Source: a virus
IMG/VR virus record: IMGVR_UViG_3300010371_000050
Location: 1 to 44,463 of that record
Reading direction: 5' to 3' (one strand)
Length of the DNA: 44,463 bases
Shown piece by piece: positions 15,385 to 21,313 of this stretch. Below the pieces are notes generated by a model. The model saw nothing but the letters and a program-made list of their open reading frames with translations, did not search any database and was not told where the DNA came from. The stretch's first letter is position 1, and each line of letters starts with the position of its first letter. Made by a program: the position numbers and the translations under genes.

Positions 15385-15586
15385 TCGTGTTCACCGCCCT
15401 GCAATGCGGCCAAAAGACTTTTGGCAGCAAGAATTCCTCATCGTAGCTAGGGGTCTCATCCCCCGCTTCATACACCGGGCAGGCCCAGATAAGCTCGCCG
15501 GTTTTGTCACTAAGACAACGGGTCACGTAAAAGACGTGGCCGAGCAAGGTAAACCTGTCAAGCCGGCAAAAGTCATCGAATGTCAT
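15365..15586 (-). CDS. Hypothetical protein (73 aa)
   Basis: The product is short and aromatic-rich (RFTLLGHVFYVTRCLSDKTG, ELIWACPVYEAGDE), probably a small beta barrel. The ATG overlaps the stop of the RecD-like helicase gene (ATGA at 15583-15586). The function is unknown. Confidence 0.65.
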   Translation of the reverse strand: MTFDDFCRLDRFTLLGHVFYVTRCLSDKTGELIWACPVYEAGDETPSYDEEFLLPKVFWPHCRAVNTNDDTAK

Positions 15587-16719
15587 ACGAACACCGTAAG
15601 TTTGCCGCAGCTACGGGTAAGGGCGGTGTAGAGCCAGCGGTTTGCATTTTCGCGAAAGGCGCCGGATTCGTCAAACACAACAACATCGGCCCATTCGCTG
15701 CCTTGTGCCTTATGGCAGGTCAACGCGTAGGCCCAATCGAATTCGCAAACGTTTCTCCGGGTACGTGGCAGCCTTACTTTGTCGTTATAGCTTTGCTGAA
15801 ACCGGTTCATATCGACTACGATATCGCGAAGGGCAACAGTCTCTTCCTCCATCTGCACATCAAGCCGTAACCACTCCTTGTTCTTTTTATCGGGTCGCGT
15901 ATCGGCTAAGGCGTACCCGCCCATCCCGTTCAAGATCGCGAAGTCGTAATTGTTGCGGCAACAGATAAGCGGTTCGCCCGAGATAGGCGGGCGCCATTCG
16001 TCAGCGATACCGAGCTGTTCGCGGTACCGTCGGGTGATCCGATGCCGAGTTGCATTACGCCCGCAAATTAAAACCCTATCGCCGCCGGGGGCAACCGAAG
16101 AGACGATATCGATAGCTCCGCGGTTCCACGGTACGACCCATACATCACCGTTATCCATCAACGGCAACGGCTTGTTGTGCAGCGCACGGTAGGCAAGGCG
16201 CACAACCGGGGAATCCGCCGCGGTACGGTGCAGTTCGGTCAAACGATAATCCGGCGGGCGCTGCTCAAACGCACCGGTCCCTTCTATCGGCGGAAGCTGT
16301 CCGCGTACGTCGCCGATAACGAGAACCTTTTTGCCGAATGACAACAAGTCGGAAGCCATCTGGTGCGAAACCATGCTTACCTCGTCGAGCACAACAAGGT
16401 TTGCGTTTAGTACATCGCTCTCCTCATTTAACGCCCAGACAAGGCGGTTGTGGCCTTCATCGCGTATCAGGCGGTAGATCAACGAATGCAGCGTACGCGC
16501 CCCGGCAACACCTTTGCGGCGCATAACGCGCGCGGCTTTGCCGGTGTAGGCTGCGGCCGATACTCGCTTCAATTTCAGGGCATCGGTGATAAACTTGATG
16601 ATCGTTGTTTTGCCGGTGCCCGCACCGCCATCAAGTAGAAACACCTGGTCGGATTTCGGGTTTTTATACCACGTAACGATCGCGGCTATTGCCTTTGCTT
16701 GGTCATTCGTAGGAGTCAT
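15583..16719 (-). CDS. RecD/Dda-type superfamily 1 DNA helicase
   Basis: The 378-residue product has the superfamily 1B motifs: Walker A GGAGTGKT at 31-38, motif Ia YTGKAARVM, Walker B LDEVSM at 111-116, motif III IGDVRGQLPPI at about 135-145, and the UvrD_C_2 C-terminal signature (LTCHKAQGSEWADVVVF, WLYTALTRS). It resembles T4 Dda and RecD2, which translocate 5'-to-3' and act at forks or in repair. It is shorter than RecD2 and lacks the N-terminal extension. It is first in an overlapping unit with four small genes downstream. Confidence 0.93.
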   Translation of the reverse strand: MTPTNDQAKAIAAIVTWYKNPKSDQVFLLDGGAGTGKTTIIKFITDALKLKRVSAAAYTGKAARVMRRKGVAGARTLHSLIYRLIRDEGHNRLVWALNEESDVLNANLVVLDEVSMVSHQMASDLLSFGKKVLVIGDVRGQLPPIEGTGAFEQRPPDYRLTELHRTAADSPVVRLAYRALHNKPLPLMDNGDVWVVPWNRGAIDIVSSVAPGGDRVLICGRNATRHRITRRYREQLGIADEWRPPISGEPLICCRNNYDFAILNGMGGYALADTRPDKKNKEWLRLDVQMEEETVALRDIVVDMNRFQQSYNDKVRLPRTRRNVCEFDWAYALTCHKAQGSEWADVVVFDESGAFRENANRWLYTALTRSCGKLTVFV

Positions 16720-16753
16720 GTTCTGAATATACGCCCGCTGTTAAAGGTCTTTA

Positions 16754-17032
16754 TTAATTTGCTTTCTTGAGTGTTGACGTAACGGCGCAGAATACCTGAT
16801 TGCCGATAGTCATAACGAGGGTATAACTCGGCCCGCAATGCGGGTGTGTCGGGGTTATCCCTCTTAACACAATGTCTGGGGCTTGGGTTTCTTGAAGCGG
16901 TGCCGGCGCAAACGGGAGGTCTTGATATCGCGGTGACGGAAGGTACTTGAAGCCAGGATCAATTGTTTGATCCGCAAATGCGGCACCGACTGCTAGCACA
17001 GAAGCCGCCAAGACAAGTGGACAGGGCTTCAT
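16754..17032 (-). CDS. Small exported protein (92 aa)
   Basis: The N-terminus (MKPCPLVLAASVLAVGAAFA) has the classic signal-peptide plan, with a predicted cleavage after AFA. The mature part is Pro-rich (YLPSPRYQDLPFAPAP) with two Cys (PHCGPS, VFCAV) that could form a disulfide in the periplasm. An exported phage protein in an early cluster might act in superinfection exclusion or at the envelope, but this is a guess. Confidence 0.7.
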   Translation of the reverse strand: MKPCPLVLAASVLAVGAAFADQTIDPGFKYLPSPRYQDLPFAPAPLQETQAPDIVLRGITPTHPHCGPSYTLVMTIGNQVFCAVTSTLKKAN

Positions 17033-17034
17033 TG

Positions 17035-17262
17035 TTATTTCTCCGGTAATAGTACGACTTCGACATCTTCAAAGCCGTCACTATCGACAATATGATCCAT
17101 GCGGTCTAGGTGTTCTTCGGCAAAGTCGCAAAACCATTTTTCGGGGCGAACTTCGTCAACAGCCTTGCAATACTCTGCCCATTCATCTTCGGTAATGGTT
17201 GTGGTTTTTAGGTAGCGCACGGTTTCAATTGCAGATATTCTAACCTTGATGAGCTTCTCCAT
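17035..17262 (-). CDS. Hypothetical small acidic protein (75 aa)
   Basis: An N-terminal strand (EKLIKVRISAIETVRYLKT) is followed by helices (EDEWAEYCKAVDEV) and an acidic C-terminal strand. It ends 2 bp before the exported-protein gene. The 'alpha/beta with W-E-Y' pattern is familiar from small phage proteins, but I cannot name the family. Confidence 0.7.
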   Translation of the reverse strand: MEKLIKVRISAIETVRYLKTTTITEDEWAEYCKAVDEVRPEKWFCDFAEEHLDRMDHIVDSDGFEDVEVVLLPEK

Positions 17263-17285
17263 AATGGTACCTTATCGGATAGGGG

Positions 17286-18170
17286 TTAACTGCCGACAAC
17301 ATATTCGTGGGTAACCTCGGCTTCGGAAGCCTTTGCTACGAGCATACGCGCGATAATGATGCGCCGTTCGCCCGGTTCGCCGCGGTGCAGTACCCGGATA
17401 TGGCTGCGACGCCAGTGCATGCGCGGTGGCAGCCTATCGGATAAGCCCTGCGCGGTGCGCTGTTCGCGGATATAGGCATCAGGAATGATGCGCACAACGC
17501 GGTGCGTGTAGAGCGGTACCTTACCGCGTTGCTTGCGCAGCTTGTTGAGCTTTTCCGGGGCAATTTCGGTTTTGATATCGGTTGAACGGCTATTTATCAT
17601 CAACGCCATGTAGATAGCGAGCGGTGCTTGATAGGCATAATTCTCGCGCATGTTGTGCACTCCGAGAATTTGCACTTGTTCATCGCGGGAAACATTGTTG
17701 CCGTGAATTATCAATTTGTAGGCTTCGGCCGTTCCCGGGTCATTTAGGTCAAGGCTTACCCAAATACCCGACATAATAACCGGGTTCGGTGCACTCCAAT
17801 CAAATTGTTGGCACGACCATAAATGCTTGTCGTCATTTACAGTTTCGACAATAAGCAAACCGGAACGGCTTTTGCCGAGGGTGAACTCGAACCAACAAAC
17901 CGGCGCCGGCAGCGGTATCAACCCTTCGGCCCATGCCTCGTATTCGGGTTGTGTGATATCGGGTAAACAGTACTTACCTGTTTCGTTTGCCGGCTCCAAG
18001 TGAAGCTGCCCGAAATCAAATTTTTCGGCTTGTGTGATTGCCTCAATAACCGCATCGGCCCTGTCTTTCGTTATTTCGGGGGTTTTGTCCGGCCGAACCA
18101 TTGCTTTGCATTCGGCACCCGGTGCGCCGATAAAGGCATCAAGCAGTTTATGCACAAAGAGGGCCACCAC
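17286..18170 (-). CDS. Conserved phage protein (294 aa) with basic C-terminal module
   Basis: The first about 200 residues form a soluble alpha/beta domain with Trp-rich segments (PAPVCWFEFTLGKSRSGLLI). The C-terminal about 90 residues are basic, with LNKLRKQRGKVPLYTHRVV and MHWRRSHIRVLHRGEPGERR. The latter resembles a module seen in several phage proteins of unknown role, probably nucleic-acid binding. The start is one of two tandem GTGs (18170/18167), after CCTAAGAAGGAG. A candidate promoter lies at 18198-18226. Confidence 0.75.
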   Translation of the reverse strand: MVALFVHKLLDAFIGAPGAECKAMVRPDKTPEITKDRADAVIEAITQAEKFDFGQLHLEPANETGKYCLPDITQPEYEAWAEGLIPLPAPVCWFEFTLGKSRSGLLIVETVNDDKHLWSCQQFDWSAPNPVIMSGIWVSLDLNDPGTAEAYKLIIHGNNVSRDEQVQILGVHNMRENYAYQAPLAIYMALMINSRSTDIKTEIAPEKLNKLRKQRGKVPLYTHRVVRIIPDAYIREQRTAQGLSDRLPPRMHWRRSHIRVLHRGEPGERRIIIARMLVAKASEAEVTHEYVVGS

Positions 18171-18197
18171 CGTTTCTCCTTCTTAGGAAAGGATCGG

Positions 18198-18226
18198 AGC
18201 TTAATGACTTTTAGATCGAAAATCAA
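18198..18226 (-). promoter_or_regulatory. Weak candidate promoter for the 17286-18170 gene
   Basis: Reading leftward, TTGATT (18226-18221), 17 nt and TAAGCT (18203-18198) precede the CCTAAGAAGGAG leader. The -10 is poor; a CATTAA overlapping it is an alternative with shorter spacing. Confidence 0.35.
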
Positions 18227-18268
18227 CCTTTTCGATTCATTAAAAGGCACTATTTTTGCGGTTACGGT

Positions 18269-18361
18269 TCAGGGTATATTGATCGTGGACACAAACCGAA
18301 AGGACGCGAAGACAAAAAGGTCGCGAAAGCCGAAGAAGGCGGCAAAACCGACGACCGTCAT
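18269..18361 (-). CDS. Possible hydrophobic micro-protein (30 aa)
   Basis: ATG overlaps the stop of the next small gene (TTATGA). The product is Phe-rich and hydrophobic (VVGFAAFFGFRDLFVFASFR). The support is only the coupling and the membrane-like composition; it may be a chance reading frame. Confidence 0.3.
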   Translation of the reverse strand: MTVVGFAAFFGFRDLFVFASFRFVSTINIP

Positions 18362-18462
18362 AAAAGCCACCCGCCTAAAAGCAACAATGCGCCGAGCACT
18401 CCACCCAAAAGGAGTGCGAGCGCCAAGCTTGGCCCCTTAGCGCTTCGCCGGTAGCACAACAA
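18358..18462 (-). CDS. Possible membrane micro-protein (34 aa, TTG start)
   Basis: Following a GGAG, a TTG could start a 34-residue product that is basic at the N-terminus (LLCYRRSAKGPS) and then an uninterrupted hydrophobic helix (LALALLLGGVLGALLLLGGW). The helix is too good to ignore, but the non-ATG start keeps confidence modest. It ends in an ATGA junction with the next micro-gene. The role is unknown. Confidence 0.42.
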   Translation of the reverse strand: MLCYRRSAKGPSLALALLLGGVLGALLLLGGWLL

Positions 18463-18486
18463 CGGATATTTTCTCCGGAACCGACG

Positions 18487-18654
18487 TCATAACCGGGTAA
18501 CTTTGAACAAGCTGCCGCCGCTTTCGATATGGTGGTTGTCGCTGGCATTGCGCCGCCAACGGGCGGAAGCGGCGCAATGCCCGAGCAGGCCGCCGATAGC
18601 GATTCCCAAGATAGCGCAGATTAGTGATGCAGTGTTGAAGTCGAAACGGGACAC
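18487..18654 (-). CDS. Small single-span membrane protein (55 aa)
   Basis: A membrane helix (SLICAILGIAIGGLLGHCAA) follows a short N-terminus. The frame also opens at an ATG at 18708, but that start overlaps the upstream gene. The GTG at 18652-18654 has an AAAAGG ribosome site about 9 nt before it and gives a compact protein MSRFDFNTASL..., so I prefer it. It ends in TTATGA with a further tiny frame. The function is unknown. Confidence 0.55.
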   Translation of the reverse strand: MSRFDFNTASLICAILGIAIGGLLGHCAASARWRRNASDNHHIESGGSLFKVTRL

Positions 18655-18679
18655 GGGTGGGTGCCTTTTCGCAATGGGT

Positions 18680-18958
18680 TTAGTGGTTGTTGCGCAAGTG
18701 CTCGACATATGCGGCGATTACCTGCCGGGTGATAGCCCGATAACCGATGGTACCGCGTGGGCGCCCTTCGGCTTGTTCGATCACCTTTTGCACCGCGGCG
18801 ATCGCCGCTTCATCGGGCGGGTTAAGGTTTTCGAGATATTCCTTGATTACAGCGGCGTCATCACGGTCTTTATCGATTGCTGACGGTATTTGTTCGTCGG
18901 TGCTTTCTTCCTCAACTTCCGTTTCGGGTTCCGATTCCTTATCCCTGTTGCGCGCCAT
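18680..18958 (-). CDS. Hypothetical acidic protein (92 aa)
   Basis: The N-terminal about 35 residues are a highly charged, disordered stretch (KESEPETEVEEESTDEQIP). The rest is helical (DEAAIAAVQKVIEQAEG, ITRQVIAAYVEHLRNNH). An AAGGAT ribosome site precedes the ATG, and repeat array D begins 38 bp upstream of it. The function is unknown. Confidence 0.7.
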   Translation of the reverse strand: MARNRDKESEPETEVEEESTDEQIPSAIDKDRDDAAVIKEYLENLNPPDEAAIAAVQKVIEQAEGRPRGTIGYRAITRQVIAAYVEHLRNNH

Positions 18959-18995
18959 ACGATCCTAATCCTTGTAGTTCGGGGTTGAAAAGGGA

Positions 18996-19189
18996 ATGTA
19001 CTTGTTGACATATATCATCAGGTCTTTTCGACACTCGGAGGCAGGTCAACAAGTACACCCGTAAACTTGTTGACAGTCCCTGTCAGGTCTTTTCGACACG
19101 GCCTCAATGGTCAACAAGTATTCCGTGTAGTTTGCCGACATATACGCGCAGGTCTTTTCGACAATTCCTATATGATCGACAAACTACTT
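18996..19189 (-). repeat. Palindromic core-repeat array D (3 units)
   Basis: The cores are at 19021-19033, 19086-19098 and 19151-19163. N10 left/right are tatatcatca/ctcggaggca, gtccctgtca/cggcctcaat and tatacgcgca/attcctatat. Arms are shorter (9-10 bp) and again change together: GTACTTGTT with AACAAGTAC, AAACTTGTT with AACAAGTAT, GTAGTTTGCC with GACAAACTAC. Unit 3 ends in GATC instead of GGTC. Units are 63-66 nt apart. The array lies between the acidic-protein gene and the 19207 gene. Confidence 0.92.
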
Positions 19190-19206
19190 CAAGACTATAC
19201 GCTGCC

Positions 19207-19587
19207 CTAGGCTCGCCTCCTGGCGTGGCGGCGCCCTTTTTGTTCGTAGATTGCCTCAATCATTTCGATTTGTTTGGGGCTATACCGGGTCAGCAACTTT
19301 AAGCTGTGCAGGAAATTTTTTTCCCATTCGGTGAAGCCATAACCAAATTCGAGTAGCTCTTTGACCTTCTGGCAAATAACATCATCACGGTGCTGACGAG
19401 TACGAACCGGCGGCCCTTCCGGTTCCTCATCATCAAGTTTTTCGACACCTAAGACCTGATACCAGGTAGTATCGGCTTCCTTGAGCATTTTCACAACCAT
19501 ACGAACAGCCGAGAGGATTTCCCCATCATGCTGTGAGCCAAGCACGCCGAGCAGCTTTGCCAGCTTAATTTTATCGATTTTCTTCAT
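19207..19587 (-). CDS. Conserved phage protein (126 aa)
   Basis: The start KIKLAKLLGVLGSQHDGEIL, with AVRMVVKMLKEADTTWYQVL, is a motif I recognise from many uncharacterised proteins in alphaproteobacterial phages and prophages, where a 'gSdhdgEa.aA' helix precedes a 'gltW.d' segment. The C-terminal half is basic and helical (WEKNFLHSLKLLTRYSPKQI, EMIEAIYEQKGRRHARRR). The role is unknown. It is the second gene leftward from the central non-coding region. Confidence 0.8.
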   Translation of the reverse strand: MKKIDKIKLAKLLGVLGSQHDGEILSAVRMVVKMLKEADTTWYQVLGVEKLDDEEPEGPPVRTRQHRDDVICQKVKELLEFGYGFTEWEKNFLHSLKLLTRYSPKQIEMIEAIYEQKGRRHARRRA

Positions 19588-19626
19588 GAGCGATACCCCT
19601 TTTTTCGGATTCGTTGATTTTCAGAT

Positions 19627-19842
19627 TTATGGGATAACTTTTGCGCACTCCCCGATGTCAAACGGGTATGCGGCTTCTACCGGTACAATGAAATTATCCG
19701 AGCTAACATACTTACAGGTCAACAGATGCGGTCCGGTGTTGCGACCCGCAAAGTATAGGTCGCCTGGTTTGATTTTCGCTTTCCAGTCTACCCGCACCCC
19801 TAGCTCTTTAGCCGCGATTTCGATTTGTTCTTTCATGGACAT
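19627..19842 (-). CDS. Hypothetical small protein (71 aa)
   Basis: This is the first leftward gene after the central divide. The product is alpha then beta (MSMKEQIEIAAKELGVRVDW, then LYFAGRNTGPHLLTCKYVSS). An AAAGGAAATGGGGAA stretch upstream of the ATG could act as ribosome site. Expression would start in the operator-like region at 19,908-19,972. The function is unknown. Confidence 0.65.
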   Translation of the reverse strand: MSMKEQIEIAAKELGVRVDWKAKIKPGDLYFAGRNTGPHLLTCKYVSSDNFIVPVEAAYPFDIGECAKVIP

Positions 19843-19907
19843 GATTTCCCCATTTCCTTTAATGATCTGTCATGGTTTTGTATGGTTATACGAATTGTCA
19901 TAATCAC

Positions 19908-19972
19908 ATCCCCTATGGTAATCCCTATGGGAATTTCCATTACCCATAGGGATTCTTAAACCCATAGGGATC
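19908..19972. promoter_or_regulatory. Cluster of four CCCTATGGG boxes (operator or origin iterons)
   Basis: Four copies of a near-palindromic box lie within 65 bp: ATCCCCTATGG at 19908-19918, AATCCCTATGGG at 19920-19931, CCCATAGGGATT at 19943-19954 and CCCATAGGGATC at 19961-19972. Boxes 2 and 3 make a perfect 12-bp inverted repeat with an 11-bp spacer. A possible rightward promoter (TTGTAT at about 19877, TAATCA at about 19900) runs into the boxes. The site lies between divergent transcription units. Confidence 0.65.
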
Positions 19973-19999
19973 AGGAATGTTCCATTCCCTTTCCCCATG

Positions 20000-20403
20000 C
20001 TTATGCCCTTTCTAACTCCCCACCCCCCTGTGAAGGTGGTGGGGACCGGGCATAAGGCGCCCAGAACAGCGACTTAGCAAGTGGGCTAGAATCACTGAAC
20101 TGGGCGCAATATGAACCGTGAAGTATGGAGCCGACACGGGCACTGGATCTGGCATCGACCGGAAGGTAAGCCCCGGTAAAGGGTAGGGTTGCCGTTACCC
20201 TTGTTTGCAGCGATGCGGTTTGACATAACTGTATGCTATCCCCCTTTGAACCTGCCAATCCAGCGACAGGCGGGAGTTCCTGGACCTTGATACATCCGGA
20301 GGACGGTCCTTCAGGCCGGGCCGATAACTATCAAGTCACCGGACAGCCTTTAGTTTCCTAACCGGACGGCGGCGCGATCATCACCTCACCCTGCCGCGCC
20401 GCC
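20000..20403 (+). ncRNA. Structured non-coding region, candidate long RNA
   Basis: I find no credible protein gene here, but stem-loops follow each other closely. Stem I is CTTATGCCC (20000-20008) with GGGCATAAG (20048-20056), enclosing TCCCCACC (20017-20024) with GGTGGGGA (20038-20045). Stem II is GCGCCCAG (20057-20064) with CTGGGCGC (20100-20107), abutting stem I. AAGGGTA pairs with TACCCTT near 20179-20202. CTTGATA (about 20286) pairs with TATCAAG (about 20329). A 9-bp GGCGGCGCG/CGCGCCGCC hairpin lies at 20368-20403. I do not recognise a known class. Strand is inferred from the downstream terminator. The 165 bp after it (20404-20568) show nothing I can name. Confidence 0.45.
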
Positions 20404-20568
20404 GAATCAACGGCAGACGCTTCATCTAGGCTCCCGCGCAATTGCCGCGTATGGCCCCTTGTGTCTCCTGTCCACAACTTCCCCGAAGGGCAGGGACGCA
20501 CGACACTGGATCTTGGCGAAACTAGCGGCGGCATGGAAGCTTTTGTTTTCGGGCTTTGCTGAAGGGGC

Positions 20569-20597
20569 TTGCACTACCCTGCGAGGGCGGCTATAAT
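20569..20597 (+). promoter_or_regulatory. Strong sigma70 promoter
   Basis: TTGCAC (20569-20574), a 17-nt spacer and a perfect TATAAT (20592-20597) make the best sigma70 match in the window. Transcription should start near 20604 and run right into the hairpin RNA and terminator. Confidence 0.75.
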
Positions 20598-20603
20598 TGC
20601 CTT

Positions 20604-20697
20604 CAACAGAGCGCGAACACAAGGCCGGCTGCCGTATGATTCGCTTTTCGCTCTGTGAGGGCCGCCTGGGATTCCACCTAGGCGGCCCTCAACCGTT
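20604..20697 (+). ncRNA. Candidate about 95-nt small RNA with own promoter and terminator
   Basis: Immediately after the strong promoter, ACAGAGCG (20606-20613) pairs with CGCTCTGT (20649-20656), extended inward by CGAA/TTCG. Directly adjoining is the terminator hairpin at 20657-20690, then AACCGTTTTG. The compact 'promoter, stem-loop, terminator' layout is that of a small regulatory RNA or a transcription attenuator for the right arm. There is no reading frame of note inside. Confidence 0.6.
20657..20697 (+). terminator. Strong intrinsic terminator
   Basis: A 14-bp stem (GAGGGCCGCCTGGG at 20657-20670 with CCTAGGCGGCCCTC at 20677-20690, one G-U pair, 6-nt loop) is followed by AACCGTTTT. It should stop rightward transcription from the promoter at 20,569. 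Confidence 0.75.
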
Positions 20698-20714
20698 TTG
20701 AATATACGCCTGTT

Positions 20715-20769
20715 TTTTTCGGTACGGCAAGCCGAAAAAGTTCCGTGATACGTTCGCTGCGCGTATACT
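20715..20769 (+). promoter_or_regulatory. Right-arm promoter, apparently leaderless, with upstream inverted repeat
   Basis: TTCCGT (20741-20746), 17 nt and TATACT (20764-20769) end 6 nt before the ATG at 20776, so the mRNA would start at the initiation codon. An 8-bp inverted repeat (TTTTTCGG at 20715-20722, CCGAAAAA at 20732-20739) directly abuts the -35 box and may be an operator. Confidence 0.55.
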
Positions 20770-20775
20770 CCTTTC

Positions 20776-20990
20776 ATGAGTTCTACCTTCACACCGAACG
20801 CCAGGGTTCGTTTAACAAGCCCCTTCAAGCTATTGGGGTGTGTGTACTCGATACTGTTAAACCAGGTTTGATGGGTACGGTAGAACGGGTGTTTGATCTC
20901 GGAAATTTATTTGCGGTACGGTTTGACGGCTTGCCGTCAAACTACCCTTCCGTATGGGTTCACCCCGATAGTATGGAACCCGTTCGATGA
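20776..20990 (+). CDS. Small KOW/SH3-like protein, reading frame interrupted near 20,836
   Basis: Translation from ATG 20776 gives MSSTFTPNARVRLTSPFKLLG, a typical start of a small beta-barrel (KOW-like) phage protein, and then meets a stop. The -1 frame continues the same fold as VCVLDTVKPGLMGTVERVFD, LFAVRFDGLP, WVHPDSMEPVR to 20990. Adding one G to the GGGG run at about 20834-20838 would join them into a single about 71-residue protein. This is either a sequence error, a mutation or frameshifting. The downstream part could also start from an upstream GTG at 20745, but that gives an unlikely N-terminus. First gene of the right arm. Confidence 0.6.
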
Positions 20991-21313
20991 AACGGTACGT
21001 TATTACGCATCCTGATTACGGTATCTATCTCGGGCGTTACATAGGCCTGGGTTTTTGGTCCATGCTTAATTCGTTAGGACGGGATAGCGCCGTGGTATTT
21101 GAATCATCGAAGGATGCATGGGTGCATATTAACACGTGGTGTCCGCAAAATGCAGAATACCGGAAGCAACTTGTTATTAGCCGAGTTGATTGTGAACACC
21201 CAGAATATGCCCGAATACCAGAACTTAGGGCTGCCGGCCTAGATACCTATCTCCATGATATGGAAATAAGCGCCTTGCGCTATACGAAGCCGGCCGGTCG
21301 CGATGAGCAGTAA
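20987..21313 (+). CDS. Hypothetical protein (108 aa)
   Basis: This soluble alpha/beta product starts MKRYVITHPDYGIYLGRYIG. The 'Y-V-I-x-x-P-x-x-G-x-Y' start is common among uncharacterised phage proteins. It overlaps the preceding gene by ATGA (20987-20990). No catalytic motif is visible. Confidence 0.75.
   Translation: MKRYVITHPDYGIYLGRYIGLGFWSMLNSLGRDSAVVFESSKDAWVHINTWCPQNAEYRKQLVISRVDCEHPEYARIPELRAAGLDTYLHDMEISALRYTKPAGRDEQ

Noticed and set aside
673-19189. The arrays as CRISPR repeats
   Set aside because: The invariant part is only about 13 bp with flanking tetramers, the variable parts are 10 nt, arms differ between units, and no cas genes are present.
673-19189. The arrays as ordinary intrinsic terminators
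   Set aside because: No U-tract follows the stems, units occur in runs of three to nine, and the strict N10 spacing is not expected for terminators. Stopping transcription may still be a side effect.
20001-20622. Leftward open frames in the central region (20001-20258, 20422-20622)
   Set aside because: The compositions are unlike proteins of the window, there are no ribosome sites, and one runs antisense through the strongest promoter.
20000-20700. tRNA, tmRNA, RNase P RNA or group I intron in the central region
   Set aside because: No T-loop GGTTCGA-type motif with acceptor stem, no CCA end, and no recognisable RNase P or intron core sequences were found by eye.
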